In this document: piece after piece, positions 1-8,912 of the stretch
Layout of the letters: every line of letters starts with the position of its first letter
Position numbering within the stretch: position 1 is the first letter of the stretch
Virus record (IMG/VR): IMGVR_UViG_3300042907_000631
Location: 1 to 24,151 of that record
Reading direction: 5' to 3' (one strand)
Source: a virus
DNA: 24,151 bases
Translations under genes and position numbers: made by a program
The notes under the pieces: generated by a model
Databases searched by the model: none
Told to the model about the DNA's origin: nothing
The model's input: only the letters and a program-made list of their open reading frames with translations

Positions 1-2
1 AT

Positions 3-2957
3 TTAGCCGCATCCAAAGAAGAATCTCGTGTGTGCGGATGGCCCGAACGGATGGAAGCTCTTAAAACAGAAATTGATGCGCTCGAAGATGGTGAACCTAA
101 GAAAAATGCTTTATCAGCTTGGCAAGGTCAAGCAACTGCCTCATCTCGAGTTAAAGAACAGCGAACACAAGTAACTAATAATATTGCATCAATGAAATCA
201 ATGGGCCGAGTTGTTGATGCCCCAACGCAAGTAGCAGTTGCTCCACAACCGCAACCTGCTGAGATTGTTCCAGCAACTGCCGGTATTCCATTAACTACAG
301 TTCAACGAGCATCTATAAACAATGCATCCGGCCCAGTGGCAGTAACGTCACCTGCTAGCAATGCAAACGAAGCTACCGCTGGCGAGCAAAAAGCCACAGT
401 TGCTAATAGTACAAATGCTAGTGCTCGCCCAAATCCATTACATGCCTATCCAAGTTACACGTACGGCATAAGTCTACATTTATTAACTATTGAAGATTAT
501 AATACAATTGTTGAGAAAGGTGAGTATACCCCATCACATGTATTGGTGGCAAGTGCTGGCAGATGGAATGCACAAAAAACTGGAGCAAACGCATTTGGCA
601 GAGCCCCGGAATTTGGCGAAGACTTTTACTTTTCGAATCTTCATCTAACAACAATAATCGGGTTAGGTGAGCGCAACAGGGCAACTAATGCTATTGACAT
701 GACTTTTACGTTAATAGAACCGTACGGCATGACATTCTTAGATAGATTAATAGAGGCATCTAAAATAGTAGGTGGGTCTTACAATTATCTAGACAATCCT
801 TATCTAATTCAAATTGATTTTTTTGGAACAGATGATGATGGTAATGTACAGTCGCCTATTCCAAATATAACTAAACGCATGCCAATTAAAATTCTAACAT
901 GTGGAGTAAAATTAACACATCAAGGAACAGAATATCAAATAGCTGCGCAACCATATAGTCACCAAGCATTCAATGAATCGAATGTTAATACTAAAATTAA
1001 CTTACAACTCACTGCGGGTACAGTGGGCGGACTGCTAGTAGGTTCGGATACTGGTGCAAACGATTTAGCAGCCCAGGTAGCAGATGCAGGTGGTGAACGC
1101 ACTCGTCGTGGAGTAATTGTTGGCCGTGATGGACAGGAAGTCCCTGTTGCGGGCGGCGGCATAACTACTGATATTGCGGCATTTAATAAAGCATATAGTG
1201 CAGATCAGGTATACAAAGCTAAATCGTATGCAGATGCGTTAAATGCTTATGAAATACAAATAGAAAAAACTACAGCACAAAAAGAAGCTAATAGATATAG
1301 TTTTAATGTACACCCTACTATTGCTATTCAGCCTATGTATGATAGTGAAAAAACAGCAACCCCAGCAAATGCTCCAATGGCAGATGTTGGTAATACGCAA
1401 GATATCAGGCAAGCCAATGCAGGAGCATTAACTGCTGCATTAAATCTAAACCAGCGAACATTTCCTATACAAAAAGGAGATTCGATCGATAGTGTTGTGA
1501 CATTAATTATACGAAATAGTCAATATATATTGTCTCAATTAACGGATAAAAATGCAATCAACAAGAATCTTAACGCACAAACAACAGAATTATTAAATAA
1601 AGAAAATGAAACAGTAAAATGGTTTAAAATTATTCCTAAAATTAAATTGAGAAAATTTGACATAGCCACCAATGTATTTGCTAAAGATATTACATACGAA
1701 GTATTACCGTATGAGATATTTAATGTTAAGATTGAAGAAGCACCACAAGGAAAAGCAAAACATAACGATGCAGTAAAGCAGTACAATTACATATACACCG
1801 GCAAAAATGATGACATAATAAATGTAGATCTTAAATTTGATGCAATGTACTTTCTTTCTAGAACAGCATTTACATCACGTGAAATGAGTAACGCTGGAGT
1901 AGCAGGTCAATATGCCGACGATGGCCTATCGTGCAATGTAGTGCAAACACAAGCAAATCAAAATACAATTACACCGACACAAGTTAAAATTGGTATCGGT
2001 GATGAACGTACCCGTGCCGCCGGCGGAGCAAAAACAGCAAAAGAAGTGATAGCCGCAGACTTGGCTTCTTCACTAATGGCATTGTCTGGCGCTGATATGC
2101 TAGTAGTAGATCTTACAATAGTCGGAGATCCGGAATTTATTAAACAAGACGATATGTTTTATCCTAATACGTATGATGTAAATGGACAAGTCGAGCTACA
2201 GACTCATTTTATAACACCGAACGGTAGTTTAGTAATGGATACCAAAGAAATATTTTGTAATTTAACTTTTAAGACCCCTGTAGATATTAATGAAGACAAT
2301 GGGTTAATGACATTTGACCCTAAATATAAAGGCAGCGGCTTTTCTGGATTATATAAAATAAACCAGGTCGGTAATGATTTCAACAATGGTAAGTTCACGC
2401 AAGTGCTAAATTTAATTAGATATCCTAATCAAGATACTCCTGCAACCGCAAGTAAAGAAAGTAGTAATCAACGCAGTGAAACAACAGGCCAAACACCTAC
2501 CGCTGGCACTGCACTAATCAACCAAACCGGTACACCTATTGCTAAAGTAGCCGCCGCAGAAGATTTGGTTAATGAAGCTAAAACAGAAGTGGGTACTGTA
2601 ACTCCGTCTGGGATTGACCCAAAACTAGCGGCTATTAAAGCAGATGGATCTACCACAGCAATAACTGATGCAAATGCCCCTGCGGCAGTTGCTCCAACAA
2701 CTGCAAAAACAATCGGTGATATTGCTGCCGCGAATTTAGAAATTAACAGAAATATTAGCTCTCTCGATTCACTTATTACAACTAATCAAAATTCGCTGTT
2801 AGGGGCAAGAGGAGCTCTTGATATATTAAAAATCAAATCAGCAGATGTCGCGGCCATTGCCGCCGCACAAGGCAGAGTTAATGAACTACAAAATTCAATA
2901 AAATTATTACAAACAGCAAGAACTGAATTAGCAAGTAAATTGCAAGCTACTCCATAG
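3..2957 (+). CDS. Baseplate hub-like structural protein, 5' end outside window
   Basis: The frame is open from the first complete codon (nt 3) to the TAG at 2955-2957. No Shine-Dalgarno precedes GTG 30 or ATG 51, so the true start probably lies upstream. In order I see: a charged, probably coiled-coil start (nt 45-200); a Pro/Ala/Thr/Asn-rich linker (200-435); a globular region (about 438-1030) with motifs such as DNPYLIQIDFFG and IPIKILTCGVKLTHQGTEY in slightly varied form; a second linker; a second globular region (1459-2430) containing KWFKIIPKIKLRKFD, YIYTGKNDDIINVDLKFD and GDPEFIKQDDMFY; an Ala/Thr-rich linker; and a C-terminal coiled coil (2722-2950). This arrangement, directly upstream of gp5, resembles large hub-associated proteins of marine T4-like phages, some annotated VrlC. 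I infer a hub or spike-collar role, such as holding gp5 as T4 gp27 does. It could instead be another tail-tube-end protein. The exact family was not verified. Confidence 0.72.
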   Translation, partial: LAASKEESRVCGWPERMEALKTEIDALEDGEPKKNALSAWQGQATASSRVKEQRTQVTNNIASMKSMGRVVDAPTQVAVAPQPQPAEIVPATAGIPLTTVQRASINNASGPVAVTSPASNANEATAGEQKATVANSTNASARPNPLHAYPSYTYGISLHLLTIEDYNTIVEKGEYTPSHVLVASAGRWNAQKTGANAFGRAPEFGEDFYFSNLHLTTIIGLGERNRATNAIDMTFTLIEPYGMTFLDRLIEASKIVGGSYNYLDNPYLIQIDFFGTDDDGNVQSPIPNITKRMPIKILTCGVKLTHQGTEYQIAAQPYSHQAFNESNVNTKINLQLTAGTVGGLLVGSDTGANDLAAQVADAGGERTRRGVIVGRDGQEVPVAGGGITTDIAAFNKAYSADQVYKAKSYADALNAYEIQIEKTTAQKEANRYSFNVHPTIAIQPMYDSEKTATPANAPMADVGNTQDIRQANAGALTAALNLNQRTFPIQKGDSIDSVVTLIIRNSQYILSQLTDKNAINKNLNAQTTELLNKENETVKWFKIIPKIKLRKFDIATNVFAKDITYEVLPYEIFNVKIEEAPQGKAKHNDAVKQYNYIYTGKNDDIINVDLKFDAMYFLSRTAFTSREMSNAGVAGQYADDGLSCNVVQTQANQNTITPTQVKIGIGDERTRAAGGAKTAKEVIAADLASSLMALSGADMLVVDLTIVGDPEFIKQDDMFYPNTYDVNGQVELQTHFITPNGSLVMDTKEIFCNLTFKTPVDINEDNGLMTFDPKYKGSGFSGLYKINQVGNDFNNGKFTQVLNLIRYPNQDTPATASKESSNQRSETTGQTPTAGTALINQTGTPIAKVAAAEDLVNEAKTEVGTVTPSGIDPKLAAIKADGSTTAITDANAPAAVAPTTAKTIGDIAAANLEINRNISSLDSLITTNQNSLLGARGALDILKIKSADVAAIAAAQGRVNELQNSIKLLQTARTELASKLQATP

Positions 2958-2968
2958 GAAAGTAATCA

Positions 2969-5068
2969 ATGGCAATAGATCGTAGAATTGGTACTAAAAT
3001 TAATAAAGCACTGCTTAGAGAAGAAGCAGCTGGTATCCGGGTTGACCCATTTCCGTACATTGGTATTGTAAAAAATAATTTAGACCCTACACGATGCGGA
3101 AGATTACAAGTATGGATTCCAGAAAACGGTGGGGAACCAGATGAGCCGCAAAACTGGCGTACAGTTAGTTACGCAAGCCCTTTTATGGGTACCACAAATT
3201 TAACCTCAAAAAGTACAGTAAACTCATTTGAACAAACCCCACATACATATGGTATGTGGATGGTACCACCCGACATCGGAGTTGAGGTTATTGTACTGTT
3301 TATAGCAGGAGACCCGTTAAAAGGATATTGGTTAGCTTGTGTTAACTCAGCAATAAACAGACACATGTTACCGGGAATGGCTAGTTCTACCCACATCGAT
3401 TCCTCATCTGCAAGTGCAGATGTTAAGAAAGCTATTACTCCGGGATTTCAATATCCTGTGTCGGAATTTAATATTAACGACCCAAACGTAGATCGTACTA
3501 GATTTGCAACACAGGCTAAACCGATACACGAAGAACAATTTCGTCGACTAGTAGTACAAGGGCTAGATAGAGATAATACTCGCGGCACTATTACAAGTAG
3601 TAGCCAACGCGAAAGTCCGAGTAATGTATTTGGTATTAGTACCCCGGGCCGTCCGTATAAAAATGACCCAGCCGACGATCCAAATTTTGCAGCTAAAGTT
3701 GCTGCTGGCACGTTGACAGAGGATGATTATGCAGTAACTACTCGCAGAGGTGGCCACACATTTGTTATGGATGATGGTAGTGTTGCAGGAGTTGACCAAT
3801 TAATTAGATTACGTACTGCAAATGGCCATCAAATAATCATGCACGATAGCGATAATACAATGTATATTGCAAATGCAGAAGGCAAAGTGTGGCTTGAATT
3901 GGGACCGGAGGGCAGACTTGACATTTTTGCAGCAGGTGGATTTAATCTCAGAACACAGGGTTCTATCGAGATGCATGCTGATAAAAATATTACTATAAAC
4001 GCTGGCGGCAAGTTTAGTGTACGTGCCGAAAATGCAATGCAATTTGATGCGGCAAAATTCAATGTACTTACGGGCGGCGGCGGGATAAATTTACAAACCA
4101 CCGGAAAATTTGACGTTAAAACTGGCGGAAATTTTAACGTAGATACAGCCGGCCAAATATCATTGAAGGCTGGTTCCAAAATAATCGAAGATGCAGGCAG
4201 TTTATCAATGTTAACAGATAAAGGAGTTGATGTCACTGCACTTAAAATGATTCCGCTAAATTCACATCCTGACACATTAGCAGATCCTGACACTGGGTTA
4301 TATAAAAATATCGCTGGCAAAATTAGTTCTATTGTATCAATTGCACCAGGACACGAACCATTTTATATGCGCAACCAATCGCCCCCTGGTGAGCCAGAAA
4401 CTGCTAAAATTATGCCGCGACAATCCTATTCTGGAAATAACGATGCAACTAAAGATGGCGGCAGTGGAGTTACTAATCAAGTAACCGATGCCGATATTAG
4501 AAACGTAAAACTAGCAACAGACACAATTGGTACATTAACTAAAGAAGAGACCACAGCATTATTGGCACAACTTGCTAAAAGTGAGAGCGGTGGATTTGAT
4601 CCTAAGAAATTTCCAGACCAATATCATGTAATAAATGGGCTAGGGTTTGCTGGAAAATATCAATTTGGTACAGGAGCACTACAAGATATTGGGTATATTA
4701 AAAAAGGCTATTCGCCAAATGATAACTCGGTTTTAACTAACCCCAATGCCTGGACAGGTAAAGGTGGCATTCACAATATCCAAGAATATTATAAAGCACA
4801 AGATACACAAGAAACGATGGCGTTGGAATATCAACAACTAAGCTACACTAGATTAGTATCTAATGGTGTACTTACTAAAGATGATACACCGGGCGAAGTT
4901 GGTGGAATAATGCAAGTTGCCTGGTTTGGTGTAGGTAATGCTCAAAAGTGGAGAGCAAAGGAAATTCCCGATAATTACCAAGGCAATCCGTACCGCGAGT
5001 ACTATAATAGAGGCAAGTATGCAGTTACCCAAATGGCGCCCAAAGTTGCAGAGATACAAGCAGGATAA
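2969..5068 (+). CDS. gp5: gp5-like baseplate central spike with C-terminal lysozyme-fold-like domain
   Basis: This 699-residue protein should be the trimeric cell-puncturing spike at the centre of the baseplate. Residues about 25-130 form the gp5 OB-fold domain (FPYIGIVKNNLDPTRCGRLQVW, later GMWMVPPDIGVEVIVLF). Residues 130-255 are an extended linker with the STPGRPY element common in cyanophage gp5. Residues 258-410 open with RRGGHTFVMDDG, then continue as short Gly/Thr/Asn-rich beta repeats (INAGGKFSVRAE, LTGGGGINLQTTGKFDVKTGG), as expected for the triple-stranded beta-helix needle. Residues 520-699 form a separate domain with KSESGG (Glu539) and GKYQFGTGALQDIG, a pattern typical of lysozyme/transglycosylase folds. 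T4 gp5 carries its lysozyme between the OB fold and the needle; here it lies after the needle. ATG 2969 has AGGAAAG at 2956-2962, overlapping the upstream stop. The gp5 call is strong. Enzymatic activity is inferred. Confidence 0.93.
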   Translation: MAIDRRIGTKINKALLREEAAGIRVDPFPYIGIVKNNLDPTRCGRLQVWIPENGGEPDEPQNWRTVSYASPFMGTTNLTSKSTVNSFEQTPHTYGMWMVPPDIGVEVIVLFIAGDPLKGYWLACVNSAINRHMLPGMASSTHIDSSSASADVKKAITPGFQYPVSEFNINDPNVDRTRFATQAKPIHEEQFRRLVVQGLDRDNTRGTITSSSQRESPSNVFGISTPGRPYKNDPADDPNFAAKVAAGTLTEDDYAVTTRRGGHTFVMDDGSVAGVDQLIRLRTANGHQIIMHDSDNTMYIANAEGKVWLELGPEGRLDIFAAGGFNLRTQGSIEMHADKNITINAGGKFSVRAENAMQFDAAKFNVLTGGGGINLQTTGKFDVKTGGNFNVDTAGQISLKAGSKIIEDAGSLSMLTDKGVDVTALKMIPLNSHPDTLADPDTGLYKNIAGKISSIVSIAPGHEPFYMRNQSPPGEPETAKIMPRQSYSGNNDATKDGGSGVTNQVTDADIRNVKLATDTIGTLTKEETTALLAQLAKSESGGFDPKKFPDQYHVINGLGFAGKYQFGTGALQDIGYIKKGYSPNDNSVLTNPNAWTGKGGIHNIQEYYKAQDTQETMALEYQQLSYTRLVSNGVLTKDDTPGEVGGIMQVAWFGVGNAQKWRAKEIPDNYQGNPYREYYNRGKYAVTQMAPKVAEIQAG

Positions 5069-5071
5069 ATA
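5064..5071 (+). promoter_or_regulatory. Candidate T4-type late promoter (GATAAATA) before gp25
   Basis: GATAAATA matches the T4 late promoter octamer TATAAATA at 7 of 8 positions. It overlaps the gp5 stop codon (TAA 5066-5068). With usual T4 spacing, transcription would begin close to the ATG at 5077, giving an almost leaderless message, so it may equally be a chance AT-rich match. AGGA at 5062-5065, 11 bases before ATG 5077, is the only Shine-Dalgarno-like element. It favours 5077 over the in-frame ATG at 5086. Confidence 0.35.
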
Positions 5072-5076
5072 TTAAT

Positions 5077-5454
5077 ATGGCTAACATGTATAGAGGATTC
5101 AGTACCATTGGAAGATCGAGAAAGTTTCGATTGACAGACGCCGCACTGGTGAAACAAGATTTAATTAATCACTTTAACATACGTAAAGGTGAGAAGTTAA
5201 TGAATCCAAATTTTGGCACTATTATCTGGAATGTGTTATATGACCCATTGACAGAAGACCTTAAAGCCATTATAATAGCTGATGTAAATCAAATTGTTAG
5301 CTACGACCCACGAATTAGTGTTGATAGCGTAGTAATAACCGAGTACGAACAAGGGCTACAATTAGCCTTAACTGTGCGTTATTTGCAAACAAATCAAACT
5401 AGCGCAATGAATCTACAATTCAATAATCAAACTAAATCACTTACTGCCGTTTAA
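5077..5454 (+). CDS. gp25: gp25-like baseplate wedge / sheath initiator protein
   Basis: The protein has 125 residues, close to T4 gp25 (132). Family features are visible along its length: FRLTDAALVKQDLINHFNIRKGE, then NPNFGTIIWNVLYDPLT from residue 43, SYDPRISVDSV around 75-85, and a final beta-rich part ending in LQFNNQTKSL. The GPW/gp25 family normally carries an EPR motif that packs in the wedge core bundle with gp6; here it reads DPR (residues 77-79), a conservative change. In contractile tails gp25 joins the inner wedge to the first sheath ring, so the position between the spike gene and gp6 makes sense. The gap to gp5 is only 8 bases, which suggests co-transcription or translational coupling. 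Start ATG 5077 is favoured by AGGA at 5062-5065; ATG 5086 is possible but has no upstream Shine-Dalgarno. The assignment is secure by sequence pattern and context. Confidence 0.93.
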   Translation: MANMYRGFSTIGRSRKFRLTDAALVKQDLINHFNIRKGEKLMNPNFGTIIWNVLYDPLTEDLKAIIIADVNQIVSYDPRISVDSVVITEYEQGLQLALTVRYLQTNQTSAMNLQFNNQTKSLTAV

Positions 5455-5472
5455 TTAAATACGTACTTTTTC

Positions 5473-5480
5473 CTTAAATA
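5473..5480 (+). promoter_or_regulatory. Candidate late promoter (CTTAAATA) before gp6
   Basis: The 50-base gap between gp25 and gp6 is the largest in the window. It contains CTTAAATA, a 6 of 8 match to the T4 late octamer TATAAATA, 24 bases before ATG 5505. The same octamer at nearly the same distance precedes the giant gene, which supports a shared function. Initiation would fall near 5486, leaving a leader of about 20 bases that contains the gp6 Shine-Dalgarno (AGGGA, 5494-5498). The octamer also occurs inside the giant gene (12121-12128), so sequence alone is not decisive. Confidence 0.45.
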
Positions 5481-5504
5481 AATACATTATAACAGGGAAT
5501 TAGT

Positions 5505-8500
5505 ATGGCTATTACCACAAGACAAACCAGTTTATTAGTTGCTGAAGATTGGACTAAGATCTATCAAACCTTCCGTAATGCGGACTTTCAAAGCTACGAT
5601 TACGAAACACTTCGTAAGTCAATGATTGATTATTTGCGTTTATACTATCCAGAAGACTTTAACGACTTTACAGAAAGTTCTGAGTTCATTGCACTTATTG
5701 ATCTGATTGCTTTTATGGGACAAAGTCTTGCATTCCGTACAGACTTAAATGCTCGTGAAAACTTCATTGATACAGCACAACGTCGCGACAGTGTATTTAA
5801 ACTTGCACGTCTTATTAGTTACGTTCCTAAACGCAATATCGCATCATCGGGTTATTTAAAGATTGATGGCATTAGCACAACTGAATCAGTATACGATAGT
5901 AACGGATTAAATCTTGCTGGGTTAGTTATTAGCTGGGCAGATAGTGGTAATGACAATTGGTTAGAGCAATTTACAACGATACTTAACGCAAGTCTGACTT
6001 CTAGTCAAGTAGTAGGAAAACCAGGAAACAGCCAACTTATTAACGGAATCACAACAAGTGAATATCAAATAAATTTAGTTTCTAATATTATTGCAACTTA
6101 TAGATATCGTGCTGCAATCGAAGGTGCGCAAACAACATTTGAAGTAGTTAGTCCAACAAGCAGTGGCCAAACATATATCTACGAAGCTAGCCCTCGTCCA
6201 TCTCAGGCATTTAACATATTATACAGAAATGATAACTTAGGTAATGCATCTGCTAATACTGGATTCTTCTTATACTTTAAACAAGGTGAATTACAAAGTA
6301 TCGACTTTAATTTTGCAGAAAGTATTCCTAATAGAGTGCATAGTATAAACACTAACAATATTAATAATACCGATGTATGGTTATATAGTTTAGATACAAA
6401 CGGACAACCAAGCGTAGCATGGGCACCAGTGCCGGCTGTTGGTGTGTCTAATGTTATATATAATAAACAGGCAAATAAAAACATATATCAAGTAAACACT
6501 CGTGCAGGTGATCAAATTGATTTAATATTTGGCGATGGTTCGTTTGCTAATATTCCACAAGGTAATTATAGATTATATTACAGAACTAGTAACGGGGCAA
6601 ATTATAAAATCACGCCAGACGAAATGCAACATATTGTTATCCCTGTTAATTACACTAGCCGTTCTGGTAGAATAGAAACAATCAATATTACTGCAAGTTT
6701 ACAATACACTGTAGCAAATGCAAGTCCTCGTGAAACCATCGAGGAAATTAGACAAAAAGCACCACAACAATATTACACACGTGATCGTATGGTTACAGGT
6801 GAGGATTACAATATTCTTCCTTATACATTGTTTAGTAATGTGCTTAAAGTTAAAGCAGTTAATCGTACATCGTCTGGGGTAAGTCGTTACTTAGATGTTA
6901 TCGATACAACTGGAAAATATTCTAGTACTAATATTTTTGCAAGTGACGGATACCTCTATAGAGATGAAACTCAAAATACATTCTCATTTGAATTTGTAAC
7001 TCGTAACGATATCTATAGAACTATATACAATAATATCACTCCGCTAGTAACATCACAGGAAATGTTACAATATTTTTATGCATTTTATTTTAAATCTCCG
7101 TTATTATTGCCCGATGTCAGATGGGTTCATGCAACGACTGCGGCAAACAGTTCAACTGGATATTTTGTTGATAGCTTAGGTAAAATACTTCAAGTCGGTG
7201 ATACAGTTAGTAATAACAATTCATACATTAAACCAGGCGCCATTATTAAATTTTCTGCTGGTAGTGGTCAATACTTTGATGCAAGAAATATTATCCAAGT
7301 CGGAACGCCGATTAAATCGGGTGATAAATTATATTTGTATGTTGCTGTGGACACAGTATTAGCTGATGGAACAAATGCCGGCCAAGGTAAATTGGCCAAT
7401 GGAACAGGCCCTATTACAGTCGGTGGCAATGTGCCAACTGATGCAATTGCGGATTCAGTTTATGCTACATTTAATAATAAATTTTCAACTACACTAGTGG
7501 AATCAATTGTAGCATACACACAAGCATACGAAGATTTTGGTATTCGTTATGATATTGATCTGAATGTATGGGTATTAATTGAACCACAAAATTTAAATAT
7601 TGGTGAATTTGATTTACAATATGCTGGAAATACTAGCGGCACACAACTTGATTCGAGTTGGATGATCTATTTTAAAACAGTTGGGCAAACATACACAGTA
7701 ACCTACCGCGGATTAAATTACATATTCGAAAGTGTTAATGAAACAAATTTCTACTTTGATAATACTGTAAAAATTTATGATCCAAAAACAGGAATTACAT
7801 TACATGATCAAATTAAAGTATTAAAAATAAATTCTAACCCCAATGATTCGTATCCACAAGCGTTAGATTATACTTGGTATATTCATAAAAATATTGTTGA
7901 CGTCGACGGGTATTCGAACCCTAATAGAATTTCAATAACATTCCCAGATTCAAACAATGATGGCATACCAGATAACCCAGAGTTATTTGATCTTATAGTT
8001 TCGCCGTATACATATCCCGAATCTAAATATGTATATTTTAAAGCAACTGATGGGTACGATAATTTTACTAATCAAATTCCGGTAAGTAGTGAGTTAATTA
8101 TATCAACGTATGCAACTAAGTTATTGATAGAAGAAGATAAGACGCTGTATCAAGCAGATCAGTTATTCTACGTACCATTAACTAACCAATATTTTCAATT
8201 GGCTATTAGTAGTGCTAATGTGTATACATTGAATGAGGTTACTGGATATACTTCTAAAATTGGTAGACAAGATTTATATTTCCAATATAGACATAATAGT
8301 CCGAACTATCGTCGAATTGACCCAAGTCCAAATAACATCATTGATTTATATATGTTAACTAAACAATACGCGGCTGATTATATGTCATGGATTAGAGATT
8401 CGTCGGGCGCAACCATTGAACCTACTCGTCCGACATCGGCAGTGTTAGGTGCAGATTTTGCAAGTTTAGAAAAATACAAAAGTGTTAGTGATACAATTAT

Positions 8501-8897
8501 CTATAATCCTGCTAAGTTTAAACCAATATTTGGATCAAAAGCACCAGTATCATTGCAAGCAACATTTAAGGTTGTAAAAAATTCAGCTGTTATTGTTAGT
8601 GATAATGATATTAAGACTAGTGTAATTACTGCTATTAATAATTACTTTGATGTTACGAACTGGGACTTTGGTGAAACGTTTTACTTTAGTGAATTAAGTG
8701 CATATTTACATAGTGTACTTGCTCCAAATATTGCAAGTATAACTATTGTGCCGTCAGACGAAACAAGCCCGTTTGGTAGTTTGTTACAAATCAATGCAGA
8801 ATACAATGAAATCATTACAAGTGCAGCAACAGTAGATAATATACAGGTAATTAGTGCAATTACTGCGGCACAAATCAACCAAACTGTTCTGGCTTAA
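5505..8897 (+). CDS. gp6: gp6-like baseplate wedge protein (Baseplate J family), enlarged
   Basis: The 1130-residue product matches the gp6/Baseplate J type. Gp6 dimers with gp7 and gp25 form the wedge core and the ring that closes the inner baseplate. The N-terminal region is characteristic: DWTKIYQTFRNADFQSYDYE, then YYPEDFNDFTESSEF, DLIAFMGQSLAFRTDLNAREN and RRDSVFKLARLISYVPKRN within the first 125 residues. The Baseplate J signature APQQYYTRDRMVTGEDYN lies near residues 419-436. The C-terminus carries NWDFGETFYFSELSAYLHSV (from about residue 1052), ending in a beta domain. T4 gp6 has 660 residues; the extra length here lies mostly between about 440 and 1000, in beta-rich segments including a Ca-loop-like DSNNDGIPDNPE near 825. 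ATG 5505 has AGGGA at 5494-5498 with 6-base spacing. The reading frame is intact. The main assignment is firm; the role of the central extension is unknown. Confidence 0.93.
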   Translation: MAITTRQTSLLVAEDWTKIYQTFRNADFQSYDYETLRKSMIDYLRLYYPEDFNDFTESSEFIALIDLIAFMGQSLAFRTDLNARENFIDTAQRRDSVFKLARLISYVPKRNIASSGYLKIDGISTTESVYDSNGLNLAGLVISWADSGNDNWLEQFTTILNASLTSSQVVGKPGNSQLINGITTSEYQINLVSNIIATYRYRAAIEGAQTTFEVVSPTSSGQTYIYEASPRPSQAFNILYRNDNLGNASANTGFFLYFKQGELQSIDFNFAESIPNRVHSINTNNINNTDVWLYSLDTNGQPSVAWAPVPAVGVSNVIYNKQANKNIYQVNTRAGDQIDLIFGDGSFANIPQGNYRLYYRTSNGANYKITPDEMQHIVIPVNYTSRSGRIETINITASLQYTVANASPRETIEEIRQKAPQQYYTRDRMVTGEDYNILPYTLFSNVLKVKAVNRTSSGVSRYLDVIDTTGKYSSTNIFASDGYLYRDETQNTFSFEFVTRNDIYRTIYNNITPLVTSQEMLQYFYAFYFKSPLLLPDVRWVHATTAANSSTGYFVDSLGKILQVGDTVSNNNSYIKPGAIIKFSAGSGQYFDARNIIQVGTPIKSGDKLYLYVAVDTVLADGTNAGQGKLANGTGPITVGGNVPTDAIADSVYATFNNKFSTTLVESIVAYTQAYEDFGIRYDIDLNVWVLIEPQNLNIGEFDLQYAGNTSGTQLDSSWMIYFKTVGQTYTVTYRGLNYIFESVNETNFYFDNTVKIYDPKTGITLHDQIKVLKINSNPNDSYPQALDYTWYIHKNIVDVDGYSNPNRISITFPDSNNDGIPDNPELFDLIVSPYTYPESKYVYFKATDGYDNFTNQIPVSSELIISTYATKLLIEEDKTLYQADQLFYVPLTNQYFQLAISSANVYTLNEVTGYTSKIGRQDLYFQYRHNSPNYRRIDPSPNNIIDLYMLTKQYAADYMSWIRDSSGATIEPTRPTSAVLGADFASLEKYKSVSDTIIYNPAKFKPIFGSKAPVSLQATFKVVKNSAVIVSDNDIKTSVITAINNYFDVTNWDFGETFYFSELSAYLHSVLAPNIASITIVPSDETSPFGSLLQINAEYNEIITSAATVDNIQVISAITAAQINQTVLA

Positions 8898-8900
8898 ATA
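8893..8900 (+). promoter_or_regulatory. Candidate late promoter (CTTAAATA) before the giant gene
   Basis: This octamer is identical to the one before gp6 and overlaps the gp6 stop codon (TAA 8895-8897). It ends 23 bases before ATG 8924, against 24 bases for gp6. The shared sequence and spacing suggest a T4-type late element recognised by a sigma-55-like factor. The factor is not encoded in the window. Overlap with the stop codon limits the weight of the match. Confidence 0.45.
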
Positions 8901-8912
8901 CTATATAACACT

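Noticed and set aside
1459-1560. LysM-like peptidoglycan-binding motif in the hub-like protein (IQKGDSIDSVVTLII)
   Set aside because: The initial KGDSI resembles LysM, but the rest lacks the LysM spacing and the N-P core. It is better read as part of the hub fold.
3829-4320. 163-codon open frame on the - strand opposite the gp5 beta-helix
   Set aside because: It is fully antisense to a well-supported gene, is low complexity (Pro/Ser/Ala-rich) and mirrors the Gly-rich repeat codons. No Shine-Dalgarno or family motif is seen.
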